Part shown: piece by piece, positions 40,409 to 48,394 of the stretch
Layout of the letters: each line of letters begins with the position of its first letter
How positions within the stretch are numbered: the stretch's first letter is position 1
Origin: a virus
DNA length: 58,910 nt
Reading direction: 5' to 3' (one strand)
Virus record (IMG/VR): IMGVR_UViG_3300028800_000106
Location: 1-58,910 of that record
The notes under the pieces: model-generated
Told to the model about the DNA's origin: nothing
Database searches by the model: none
The model's input: the letters and a program-made list of their open reading frames with translations, nothing else
Program-made: the position numbers and the translations under genes

Positions 40409-41420
40409 TCCCGTTGCAGTGCTGATTTCTGATGTGCACTATAACGTACACACTCTGCCAATAGCAGATGCTGCCCTTCGACAGGCGATCACTAAAGCAA
40501 ATGAGCTGGAAGTCCCGATAGTAGTGGCAGGCGACCTGCACGATACGAAGGCCAACTTACGTGCTGAGTGCGTAAATGCGATGATTGAAACGTTCAAGAC
40601 TTGCGATCTCCGAGCTACGGTAATAGTAGGCAACCACGACAAGATCAACGAAAAATCCCAGGAACATTCTCTTAATTTCATGGAAGAATATGTAAATTTT
40701 ATTGTGAATAAGCCGCAGAAATTTTCCGTCGAACTAGACACGGGGGAGTTTGATTTAGGATACTGTGTTCCATACTACTCAGACGCTGAAGAACTGCGCG
40801 CCTACCTAAAAACTGTTCCTGCTGGCTCTAGACTTATAATGCACCAGGGCCTCCAAGGATCTAATAGCGGAGAGTACATCCAGGACAAGTCCGCGATCAA
40901 CCACGAAGACGTAGCAAATTTCCGAGTCATCTCAGGCCATTATCATACACGTCAGGACATTAGGACAGGCCGTCCTCAGAAAGGACATGTAGGGCTGTGG
41001 AGCTATATAGGCAATCCCTACACACTGAACTTCGCAGAAGCAAACGATCCTGAAAAAGGATTCCAAGTCCTGTATTCCGACGGCAGTCTTGAATTCGTTC
41101 CGACAAACCTTAGGAAGCACGTAATCTGGAATGAATATGTAGGCGAGAATCGAGATCAGCCTTCTGTAGGACCAGATGATATTTGGTGGATTAAGATGCA
41201 CGGCACCAGAGAGCAGTTGGCAGGATTCACTAAGGATAAGGTGCCCACCAATAAACCATTCAAGCTAACTCTAGAATATCTAGATTCTAATGTGAACTCG
41301 AATGAAGTCAAAACTAGCCAAACCCAGACAGAAATACTCGACAGTCTCATAGAATCTTTGACAAACACATCTCCAGAATGTAAGACTAGGCTAAAAGAAA
41401 CCTGGAGAGGCCTACGATGA
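40392..41420 (+). CDS. SbcD/Mre11-like nuclease subunit
   Basis: 342 residues, GGAG before ATG. Metallophosphoesterase motifs in order: LISDVHYN (Asp14, His16), VAGDLHD, IVGNHDK, MHQG and SGHYHT. They are those of Mre11/SbcD and T4 gp47. It works with the SbcC-like ATPase that follows (4-base overlap) to process double-strand ends for the recombinase. The C-terminal helical part (FKLTLEYLDSNVNSNEVKTS to the end) is the probable binding site for the ATPase coil. Confidence 0.88.
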   Translation: MKKKPSPVAVLISDVHYNVHTLPIADAALRQAITKANELEVPIVVAGDLHDTKANLRAECVNAMIETFKTCDLRATVIVGNHDKINEKSQEHSLNFMEEYVNFIVNKPQKFSVELDTGEFDLGYCVPYYSDAEELRAYLKTVPAGSRLIMHQGLQGSNSGEYIQDKSAINHEDVANFRVISGHYHTRQDIRTGRPQKGHVGLWSYIGNPYTLNFAEANDPEKGFQVLYSDGSLEFVPTNLRKHVIWNEYVGENRDQPSVGPDDIWWIKMHGTREQLAGFTKDKVPTNKPFKLTLEYLDSNVNSNEVKTSQTQTEILDSLIESLTNTSPECKTRLKETWRGLR

Positions 41421-42838
41421 GAATCTTAAACGTAAAGCTAGGAAATTTTGGTAGTTATCCATCTCTCGGTTTTGACTTCCAGAATCATGGGCTTACTCTG
41501 ATCCAAGGCGCGACCGGCTCGGGGAAGTCCACGCTGTGCGACGCGGTACCGTGGATCTTGTTCGGACGCACAGCCAAGGGTGGAGCAGTAAACGAAGTAA
41601 TAGGCTGGAATGGAAGCGGCGAGACAACAGGAATTGCAGAGATCGAAGTAAAAGGAGAGAGAATCTCGGTGTACAGGCAGCGAGGAAAAGTAAATGATTT
41701 TTACTTCTCGAAAGATAGCAACCCAAGCCCCATACGCGGTAAAGACTTAGCAGATACACAGAAACTCCTAAACAGCCTCCTGGGCATAGACGCAGAGCTT
41801 TACCTATCCGGTGCTTACTTCCACGAGTTCAGCCAAACTGCGCAGTTCTTCACTACTACGGCTAAGAATCGCAGGACTATCTGCGAGCAAATCGTGGACC
41901 TGTCTTTAGCCAAAACATTGCAAATGAACACGGCTACCAATATTAAGGTTCTTAAGGACCAACTATCTTATATGGAGGGAGAAATACAAACTCTTAGGTC
42001 AAACGTATCATTACTGTATCGTCTACAGGAAACTGAGAACGGTAAACACACTGCTTGGGAGGTCAATCACGCCTCAACAAAGCACCGAATAGCTACCAAT
42101 CTAAAGCGCTTCGAAGAAGATCGAAAAAAGATCATTACTAATAAATGCTCATCCTGTGGGACTGTTCTAGCCGAACCTAGGGAAATAACTAATACAGCAG
42201 CCAATCCTTATCTTTCACAACTAGAGATACTAGAGTCCGAAACAAACCCACACACCGGCTCGGTAAAAAGTTTCTTAGAGGAGATTGACTCGAAGCAGCA
42301 TGAGACGGAATATTTGGAACTAAGAAAATCCTTTATAGTAAAAGATATAACAGACTTGGGTTTGTTAGTAGATGTCTTAGCAGAGTTCCGAGGTCTCCTT
42401 ATCAAGAACACAGTCCAGGACTTAGAGACTAATACAAACAAATTCTTAACCAACCACTTCGATGCAGAAATCACCATAGCGCTCAATATAGTAGATGCTG
42501 ACAAACTAGAGGTCTCAGTCCAAAAAGATGGAAATGAGTGTGTTTACTCACAGTTATCTAAAGGCCAGCGCCAACTACTCAAACTCTGTTTCGGTGTATC
42601 TGTCATGCAAGCCGTAGAGAATCACCATGGAGTTAAATTCGCACAGATCTTCCTTGACGAGGCATTAGACGGCTGTGACGATCAGATTAAGTTAAAGGCA
42701 TTACAGCTCCTTAGGACTATCTCGCTACAGTACGAATCAGTATTTATCATAGAGCACTCTAGTGAGTTTAAGGCCCAAATGGAGAACCAATACAAAGTAG
42801 AACTAGTCAACGGGGAGTCTCAGATTGCGCACATGTAA
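41417..42838 (+). CDS. SbcC/Rad50-like ATPase with short coil
   Basis: 473 residues. Walker A GATGSGKST at 34-42, Q-loop region YHEFSQTAQFF, zinc hook NKCSSCGTVL near residue 245, signature LSKGQRQ, Walker B IFLDEALDGCD and switch IIEHSSEF. Compared with cellular SbcC (about 1000) the coiled coil is drastically short, like T4 gp46 or shorter. With the SbcD-like subunit it forms the end-processing complex. The last bases overlap the start of the following HNH gene. Confidence 0.87.
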   Translation: MRILNVKLGNFGSYPSLGFDFQNHGLTLIQGATGSGKSTLCDAVPWILFGRTAKGGAVNEVIGWNGSGETTGIAEIEVKGERISVYRQRGKVNDFYFSKDSNPSPIRGKDLADTQKLLNSLLGIDAELYLSGAYFHEFSQTAQFFTTTAKNRRTICEQIVDLSLAKTLQMNTATNIKVLKDQLSYMEGEIQTLRSNVSLLYRLQETENGKHTAWEVNHASTKHRIATNLKRFEEDRKKIITNKCSSCGTVLAEPREITNTAANPYLSQLEILESETNPHTGSVKSFLEEIDSKQHETEYLELRKSFIVKDITDLGLLVDVLAEFRGLLIKNTVQDLETNTNKFLTNHFDAEITIALNIVDADKLEVSVQKDGNECVYSQLSKGQRQLLKLCFGVSVMQAVENHHGVKFAQIFLDEALDGCDDQIKLKALQLLRTISLQYESVFIIEHSSEFKAQMENQYKVELVNGESQIAHM

Positions 42839-43385
42839 AAAAGGCCATAAGTACAACTTAGAATACGACTTCAATGGCCGTAAAAAAGGGTGCCCTGAAT
42901 GCTCTAAAATCCGATCGGCAGAATATCACAAAAGACGTAAACAAGCAGCAGATTTTTTGGAAAGGCATCGAGACACACAGGCTAAGCATTATAAAGCTAA
43001 AGGGAATACTGAAGATGCCAGGTTAATGCAAAGAGGCAACAGGTTAAAGACTCGATATTGGCCGCATCTCACAGGTTTGGAAGCCTTACGAGAGTATGAG
43101 AAAATGCTTGCAGAACAGGAATATTGCTGTAAGATATGTGAAGTACATCAAGACCAATATGATACCGCCTTTCATGTAGACCATTGTCACACTACAGAAA
43201 GGGTTAGAGGCTTACTATGCGGGGTCTGTAACAGGTACATAGTAGGGGGTATTGATATACGAGCTAAAGCGAGCAAGGTTCACATTTCTAAGTTCACCCT
43301 GGTGAACAACGTACTTAAGTATTTTATTGAGACCGATCCAGAGTATATAAAATATGATAAAATGCGAGAGGATGAGAAGAAATGA
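42825..43385 (+). CDS. Endonuclease VII-like HNH protein
   Basis: 186 residues; TTG start with GGGGAG 8 bases upstream, overlapping the SbcC-like stop. An N-terminal zinc ribbon (TCKKGHKYNLEYDFNGRKKG, CPEC) and a basic linker lead to REYEKMLAEQEYCCKICEVH, HVDHCHTTERVRGLLCGVCN, the endonuclease VII-type HNH core. It is related in design to the intron-encoded enzyme at 1041. It may resolve DNA junctions for the phage (true endonuclease VII role) or be a free-standing homing enzyme; both fit the recombination neighbourhood. Confidence 0.8.
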   Translation: MRTCKKGHKYNLEYDFNGRKKGCPECSKIRSAEYHKRRKQAADFLERHRDTQAKHYKAKGNTEDARLMQRGNRLKTRYWPHLTGLEALREYEKMLAEQEYCCKICEVHQDQYDTAFHVDHCHTTERVRGLLCGVCNRYIVGGIDIRAKASKVHISKFTLVNNVLKYFIETDPEYIKYDKMREDEKK

Positions 43386-43534
43386 CTAAACTATTGTTGC
43401 GGTTGAAATACCTGTTTGATACCCTGGCTAAAAGAACATGTGAGCATACGTGGCAAACATTCTCGTATATGAGTAGTAATCATTCACCAACGCATTTGGT
43501 TTGTCCCAAATGTGGATCCGCGAGAAGTATATGA
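43382..43534 (+). CDS. Small zinc-binding peptide (50 residues)
   Basis: Stitched to both neighbours by ATGA overlaps. It has an N-terminal amphipathic helix (MTKLLLRLKYLFDTLAKRTC) and then CEHTW...LVCPKCG, giving a Cys/His cluster suitable for one zinc ion. The ending CPKCGSARSI is typical of small zinc ribbons in phages. Too short for most gene callers. Function unknown. Confidence 0.65.
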   Translation: MTKLLLRLKYLFDTLAKRTCEHTWQTFSYMSSNHSPTHLVCPKCGSARSI

Positions 43535-44232
43535 ATTATAGCAGGATACTTTGTATTAGTGACCAGCACATGCCATATCACCACCCAGACATGTTTCGGT
43601 TCCTCGCAGCAGTAAAACGTAAATACAAGCCCACATTCGTCCTTAACGGAGGAGATGAGGTAGACGCGCACGCACTTAGCTTCCATGATTCCGATAGTGA
43701 CCTGCCGTCCGCCGGAGATGAGCTTGTACGAGCAACTAAATACATAAAACAATTAGAAAAATTATTCCCAAGCATGACGATTATAGACTCCAACCACGGC
43801 AGCCTAGCCCTGCGTCGCATGAAACACCATGGCGTGCCTATTAAGTATCTGGCAACCAACCATCAAATCTATGGCGTATCGACTAAGTGGCAGTGGGTTA
43901 ATGACTTAACCATTAAGATCCCTAATGGAGACACGGTGTATTTCTGTCATGGCATGGTGAAAAATGGAATTAAGTTAGCAGCCCAGCGCGGAACATGCGT
44001 AGTGCAGTTTCATTATCATACAGAATTCCGTATAGATTATATTGGAAATCCAAATTCTCTGCTATGGTCAATGCAGTCAGGATGCTTAATAGACCGGAAA
44101 TCTCTGGCATTTGCGTATGATAAGCTCAATTTGAACCGTCCTATTATAGGAACAACAATGATTATCAATAGTAAGCCGCTATTGATCCCTATGAAGCTGG
44201 ACAAATCAGGGCGCTGGACCGGCAAGCTCTAG
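43531..44232 (+). CDS. Calcineurin-like metallophosphoesterase
   Basis: 233 residues from the ATG in the ATGA overlap. Motifs: CISDQHMPYHHPDM (Asp and His of motif I), FVLNGGDEVDAH (motif II), IDSNHGSLALRR (a SNHG variant of GNHD), FCHGMV, and FHYHTEF (GHxH-like). It is a second phosphoesterase beside the SbcD-like one. Such phage enzymes act as nucleases or phosphatases on nucleic acid ends. The Asn-His-Gly in place of GNHD may shift specificity. Confidence 0.78.
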   Translation: MNYSRILCISDQHMPYHHPDMFRFLAAVKRKYKPTFVLNGGDEVDAHALSFHDSDSDLPSAGDELVRATKYIKQLEKLFPSMTIIDSNHGSLALRRMKHHGVPIKYLATNHQIYGVSTKWQWVNDLTIKIPNGDTVYFCHGMVKNGIKLAAQRGTCVVQFHYHTEFRIDYIGNPNSLLWSMQSGCLIDRKSLAFAYDKLNLNRPIIGTTMIINSKPLLIPMKLDKSGRWTGKL

Positions 44233-44243
44233 TATGCTATAGT
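44215..44243 (+). promoter_or_regulatory. Candidate promoter giving a leaderless message
   Basis: TGGACC (44215-44220), 17-base spacer, TATAGT (44238-44243). The ATG at 44250 lies where transcription would begin and has no visible ribosome site, so the transglycosylase mRNA might be leaderless. Confidence 0.35.
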
Positions 44244-44249
44244 CTATGA

Positions 44250-44810
44250 ATGGGACTAGCAACGATCTTCGTTTCAGTCAGTATCCAGTTCGGCCTTCCT
44301 CCAGGGCTACTTAGCTCTCTCTGCTACGTCGAGTCTAAGCACAACGTAGCTGCGATCCACCACGACGACGGAGGTACGAACAGCGTGGGAGTATGCCAAA
44401 TCAAGCTAAAGACTGCGAAGTGGCTAGGGTTTAGGGGCACAGAAAAACAACTAATGGACCCCAGCATAAATATATACTATGCAGGAAAGTACCTAGCCAA
44501 ACAACTCCATAGATACACCTCAATACAAAAGGCAGTAATCGCGTACAACATCGGCAATGCAAAAAACTTGACAACGAGCAAGTACCAAGCTAAGGTATTT
44601 AAAAGGTGGGAACTAGTGAAAATCTCTCTGGCGGATCTGAAAAAGGCGATTACCGAGATCGAGAAGCTCTCTCACGATACGCACGTCAACATCCAGCTAA
44701 TAGACAACATGAGTATCGGCTTTAAAGATAAATACGCAGCTCAAGTAGAGATCACTTTGTACGAAGACTCTCGCATGCTTCCTAAGATCAGAAAGGACAC
44801 GATTCTATGA
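44250..44810 (+). CDS. Lytic transglycosylase (SLT) with C-terminal extra domain
   Basis: 186 residues. Residues 15-125 are SLT-type: PPGLLSSLCYVESKHNVAAI (catalytic Glu28 in the YVES motif), NSVGVCQIKLKTAKWLGF, then ASIQKAVIAYNIGNAK-like spacing. Residues 122-186 (VKISLADLKKAITEIEKLSH, then VNIQLIDNMSIGFKDKYAAQ) look like a separate small phage domain, preceded in frame by AAGGTGG and a GTG that could start it independently. The enzyme would cut peptidoglycan for DNA entry or release. No signal peptide is obvious. Confidence 0.75.
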   Translation: MGLATIFVSVSIQFGLPPGLLSSLCYVESKHNVAAIHHDDGGTNSVGVCQIKLKTAKWLGFRGTEKQLMDPSINIYYAGKYLAKQLHRYTSIQKAVIAYNIGNAKNLTTSKYQAKVFKRWELVKISLADLKKAITEIEKLSHDTHVNIQLIDNMSIGFKDKYAAQVEITLYEDSRMLPKIRKDTIL

Positions 44811-45169
44811 CCTTGCCAACTGACTCCAAAGAGCGAAAAGAATACCCATTGTTCCGGGGCGTGCTTCGATACTTTCCGGCTGCTTTGGCTGGCATTGCAA
44901 GAATATCTAAGATAGGTAATGACAAACACAATCCTGGTCAAGAACTCCACCACGACAGGAATAAATCCCTAGACCACGGCGATTGTATTCTCAGACACTT
45001 GGTGGATACGGAGGATTTACTCGCGGCTCTAGACAGAGGCGAGTTAAGCAGAGAACGTGCCGACGCCGTTTTGAGTGAAGCAAATCAACTTGCATGGCGC
45101 GCACTCGCATTCTCTCAAGAATTGCATGAAAGGTTCGGTGCTCCGCTAGCACCAGGGGCCAAGAAATGA
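44807..45169 (+). CDS. DUF5664-like protein, candidate dATP/dGTP diphosphohydrolase family
   Basis: 120 residues, ATGA overlap. The sequence KEYPLFRGVLRYFPAALAGI, KIGNDKHNPGQELHHDRNKS, DHGDCILRHLVD shows spaced His and Asp residues (H, HHD, DH, H) suited to metal binding, as in the small phage DUF5664 family annotated as dATP/dGTP diphosphohydrolase. It could balance nucleotide pools for replication. Family assignment is from memory. Ends in an ATGA overlap with the HAD gene. Confidence 0.65.
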   Translation: MTLPTDSKERKEYPLFRGVLRYFPAALAGIARISKIGNDKHNPGQELHHDRNKSLDHGDCILRHLVDTEDLLAALDRGELSRERADAVLSEANQLAWRALAFSQELHERFGAPLAPGAKK

Positions 45170-45525
45170 AAGTAATAGATACCGAGTCAACTATTTTTTT
45201 TGACGTGGACGACACGCTTGTCATGTGGAACCAAGGTCCTGGATTGCTATAAGTCAAAGATCCCCACTATAGTGGGACTTACCAGTTGACTCCGCACAAC
45301 GGACATATTAAGATCTTGAAAGACCGCAAGGCGCGAGGTTCGTTCATTGTTGTATGGAGCGCAGGAGGATATGCTTGGGCAAACGCAGTAGTGAAAGCCC
45401 TAGGTCTTGAAGAGTACGTCGATCTAGTCATGACCAAGCCTCACGCGTATGTTGACGACAAGCAAGCCGCGGAGATAATGGGTGAGAGGATTTACTTGCC
45501 TTACGGGAGTGGCTATGGAGAGTAA
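45166..45525 (+). pseudogene. HAD-type phosphatase gene interrupted by an in-frame TAA
   Basis: Starting at the ATGA overlap, the frame reads MKVIDTESTIFFDVDDTLVM (HAD motif I, DVDDT) and stops at TAA (45250-45252). The same frame then continues without a break: VKDPHYSGTYQLTPHNGHIK, FIVVWSAGGYAWANAVVKAL (motif II, WSAGG), LVMTKPHAYVDD. Read through, it is a 119-residue phage HAD phosphatase with motifs in the usual places. A single base change (for example GAA to TAA) explains the break. It could be a real mutation, a population variant or a sequencing error. The 3' part has no good new start. Confidence 0.75.
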
Positions 45526-45526
45526 T

Positions 45527-45727
45527 ATGAAAACACAGAGAGCATTGGTTAAGTACGTAAACGCAGCTACAGACCTAGCAGAAGCCGTTAAGCGCTGCAT
45601 CCAATACAACGAATCCGTTATTGACGACGATGTCGTCAAAAAACTCTCTACATTTGCAGCTGCCGCGATGGCAGTCGACGGACTTACAGAAGCATTGATT
45701 CAAAAAACCAATAAAATCACTAACTAA
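45527..45727 (+). CDS. Small helical hypothetical protein
   Basis: 66 residues; ATG at 45527 with GGAGAG at 45518 upstream. All-helical, Ala-rich: RALVKYVNAATDLAEAVKRC, VVKKLSTFAAAAMAVDGLTE. No family recognised. It lies 9 bases before the SSB-like gene with a good ribosome site (AAGGAG) between. Confidence 0.55.
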   Translation: MKTQRALVKYVNAATDLAEAVKRCIQYNESVIDDDVVKKLSTFAAAAMAVDGLTEALIQKTNKITN

Positions 45728-45736
45728 GGAGAAAAG

Positions 45737-46306
45737 ATGAGCTTTAAAGACTACAGTTCGCCGCGACCAGACAATTGGGTTAACCTCGGCGGTACTAACA
45801 AGCAAGGCAAAAAGAATCCAGGCACCCTGGAAGGATATTACCTAGGCCGTACGGAAGGTCCAAACCAGTTCGACGCGACTAAAACCAAGACAACGTTTAT
45901 TTTCCAGAACGCAGCGATCGATGGCAAGCCAGTCCAGGGCATCGTGGGCGTTAATGGCTCGGCAAACCTGGTTAACAAGATGAAAGATGCAGAGCTGAAC
46001 TTTCGAGCACAGGAGGGCAAAGCACCCCTTGGAGTCCGCACTCTTTTGACCTATACTGGTGAACTTAATATCGGTAAAGGTAACACGATGAAAACCTTTA
46101 CTGCTCAGTTTGACTCAGACGACCAAATCGAAGTAACAGCAGTCGCAACGGCAGACGAGTACGCTCCTGACGAGGACGAAGAAGAGTCTACAGACGGTGC
46201 AGACGAAGACGCTTCTCAGGCAGCCGCACTGGCGGCAGCAGAGCGTGCTGCAAAGGTCCAAGAACTCCTTAACCGCAATAAAGGAGCTGTTCGAAAATCT
46301 AAATAA
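45737..46306 (+). CDS. Candidate single-stranded DNA-binding protein
   Basis: 189 residues. An N-terminal beta domain (WVNLGGTNKQGKKNPGTLEG, YYLGRTEGPNQFD, TTFIFQNAAIDGKPVQGIVG, VRTLLTYTGELNIGKGN) is followed by a very acidic linker (about 138-158, DEYAPDEDEEESTDGADEDA) and a basic C-terminal helix. The order OB-like domain, acidic tail, position before the primase-helicase and after recombination genes suggests SSB. It lacks the classic bacterial SSB signature and ends basic rather than acidic, so the name is tentative. Confidence 0.55.
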   Translation: MSFKDYSSPRPDNWVNLGGTNKQGKKNPGTLEGYYLGRTEGPNQFDATKTKTTFIFQNAAIDGKPVQGIVGVNGSANLVNKMKDAELNFRAQEGKAPLGVRTLLTYTGELNIGKGNTMKTFTAQFDSDDQIEVTAVATADEYAPDEDEEESTDGADEDASQAAALAAAERAAKVQELLNRNKGAVRKSK

Positions 46307-46588
46307 TTTTATTGAGCAGAGGCGTGGAAGCTGCAGTGTGGACGCGTACACGTCGATGCTGCTGGAGACACGCAGTTAAGACAATAATCGGAGACGAACA
46401 CGAGGGTAATCGCAGAGCCCCGATGCACTGCTAAGGGCTTAATGTAGGGCTGTAAGGGCCTGAGGAAATCTAAGGGTGTCGAGGCGTGTGGCTAGGACTA
46501 AACCACTACCTTAGATTTTCGTGCTGTTGAACCTCAGTACTCTCATGGCCGGAGTCGCGCCCGGCCTGCTCAAACTTTTGGAGGAGTT
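46307..46588 (+). ncRNA. Possible structured RNA / leader upstream of the primase-helicase gene
   Basis: A 282-base gene-free stretch with several nested stems. AAATCTAAGG (46466-46475) pairs with CCTTAGATTT (46509-46518). Outside it, CTGAGG (46460-46465) pairs with CCTCAG (46532-46537). GTGG/CCAC closes an inner hairpin. GGCCGG (46547-46552) pairs with CCGGCC (46561-46566). It ends 14 bases before GGAGGAG. It could be a small RNA, a leader controlling the primase-helicase, or a replication origin structure. No known RNA family was recognised. Confidence 0.5.
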
Positions 46589-48394
46589 TTGAAACTATAT
46601 CGACTAATCGCACCTAAATGGCTAGACTTGCCTGTAATCGAGGGAGAACTCACTAGTGAAGAAGTTTCTAAATATAATTCTCAGGGCTACAATGTATACT
46701 ATCTCCCTAATCGTCCTAGAGCCTATCAAGCAGGTACTGTGGTTGATGGTAGTCACATCGACGATTTCAACTATTGTTTTGTCGATTACGACTGCAAGAC
46801 TAACACGTACCCAAGTAAAGATGCGTTCATTGAGGCTATAGCAATCTCGGGTATTACTCCAAGCAGTATAGTAGACTCCGGCCATGGGGTCCATGTGTAC
46901 TGGAAAGTCTCCAATCTTGATGCAATGAGCTACCTTCGCTTTCAGCGCCGTCTATTGCGACTATTCAACACCGACGATGCAGTCGCTAAGATCTATCAGC
47001 TCATGAGAGAGCCGGGCACGGTGAATACTAAGGAAAAAGACGGTTACGTAAACTGCGTAGAATTATACGTAGAAGACGTAATGTATACTGCCGAGGACTT
47101 TGATAAGCTCCTGCCTCCCATAACCGTAGAGGATGAACAGTATTGCCAGACTCATCATGACAAGACTTATAACATCAATCAAGACCAGACGCCTATAAGC
47201 GATGCTCTTCCCCCAAAGTTCGGTAAGTTCATAGCAGACAATAAAGAAGCAAAAGACCTGTGGGCTGGCGCCTCGGATGATAGGAGCAAGTCCGACTACC
47301 GTTTAGGCCATCTAATGTTCGCAAACGGGTTTACTAAGCCCGAGGCTTTATCAGTACTAGTAAACAGTGCAAAAGCGCTCCAAAGGGCTCCTATACATCG
47401 CAGGAGCTATGCTAGCAACATAGTAGACAAGATATGGACGTACGAGCTAGAGCCGTCTAAAGACCTAATAGAGCTGTCCAGCAGCGTAGAAGATATATTA
47501 AAGCGGTCTGGTGATACCCTAAAAGGTACACCTTTCAGGTGTCATCCTAGGATCGATAACACACAACACGGCTTTAGACTCGGACAGGTAATAGGACTGG
47601 TGGCAGGCTCAGGTGTGGGCAAAACCGCGTTTGCTCTGAATATGTTCAGGTGGTTCGCTCAATCGAACCCCGACTATCATCATTTCTTCGTCCCCCTGGA
47701 ACAACCAGCAAACGAGATTGCAGATCGCTGGCAGACTATGTGCGGCAAGGACACAAGCCTTCACAAAAAGGTCCACGTCATCAGCAATTACGATGAGAAT
47801 GGAAGTTTCAGGCATTTGTCCTTTGACGAGATAAAAGAGTATATAGTCAAGTTTCAGGAAACTAAGGGCATTAAGATTGGTTGTGTGGTGATAGATCACA
47901 TCGGAGCTCTTAAGAAAAAAGGCTCAGACGGCGAGAATCAGGACTTAATGACTATATGTCACGAAATGAAAGCCTTTGCAGTCCAGACCAATACGCTCCT
48001 GGTCATGCAATCCCAGTCCAGCAGAGAGAAGGCCGGAGTAGGCGATCTAGAACTAAATAAGGACGCAGCCTACGGCACGGTATACTTCGAGAGCTACTGC
48101 GATTACCTAATCACCCTATGGCAGCCAGTAAAACGATGTGCGAACGAGGCTGCTTGCCCTACGGTGACTGCATTTAAGTATTGCAAGATCCGGCACAAAA
48201 AGGGTAAGCTAGACGTGATCCAGGAAGACGTTCCCTACTTCCTGGCGTTCGATCCAACCACGGAGCTTATGGAAGACATGACGCAGGACCAGAAAACTTC
48301 GTTTAATTACTTTCTGCCCAAGGCAACTAATAAGCGAAAGGCTGATCGTAAGACAGAGCTGCTGACATACCAAAGCGTAGCCTATGAGTCCTAG
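46589..48394 (+). CDS. Primase-helicase fusion (RepB-type primase plus DnaB-like helicase)
   Basis: 601 residues; TTG start with GGAGGAG just upstream. Residues 1-180 look like an archaeo-eukaryotic-type primase: FVDYDCK (metal Asp pair), SGHGVHVYW, REPGTVNTK. Residues 310-560 are a RecA-fold replicative helicase: Walker A GSGVGKT about 338-344, FFVPLEQPANEIADRW, Walker B CVVIDHIGAL, QSQSSREKAG. One protein should thus unwind the fork and prime lagging strands, like T7 gp4 but with a different primase fold. Overlaps the polymerase gene. Confidence 0.8.
   Translation: MKLYRLIAPKWLDLPVIEGELTSEEVSKYNSQGYNVYYLPNRPRAYQAGTVVDGSHIDDFNYCFVDYDCKTNTYPSKDAFIEAIAISGITPSSIVDSGHGVHVYWKVSNLDAMSYLRFQRRLLRLFNTDDAVAKIYQLMREPGTVNTKEKDGYVNCVELYVEDVMYTAEDFDKLLPPITVEDEQYCQTHHDKTYNINQDQTPISDALPPKFGKFIADNKEAKDLWAGASDDRSKSDYRLGHLMFANGFTKPEALSVLVNSAKALQRAPIHRRSYASNIVDKIWTYELEPSKDLIELSSSVEDILKRSGDTLKGTPFRCHPRIDNTQHGFRLGQVIGLVAGSGVGKTAFALNMFRWFAQSNPDYHHFFVPLEQPANEIADRWQTMCGKDTSLHKKVHVISNYDENGSFRHLSFDEIKEYIVKFQETKGIKIGCVVIDHIGALKKKGSDGENQDLMTICHEMKAFAVQTNTLLVMQSQSSREKAGVGDLELNKDAAYGTVYFESYCDYLITLWQPVKRCANEAACPTVTAFKYCKIRHKKGKLDVIQEDVPYFLAFDPTTELMEDMTQDQKTSFNYFLPKATNKRKADRKTELLTYQSVAYES

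Noticed and set aside
46197-46379. 60-codon open frame overlapping the SSB-like gene end
   Set aside because: It is out of frame within a well-supported gene and runs into the structured region; Gln/Arg-rich shadow composition.
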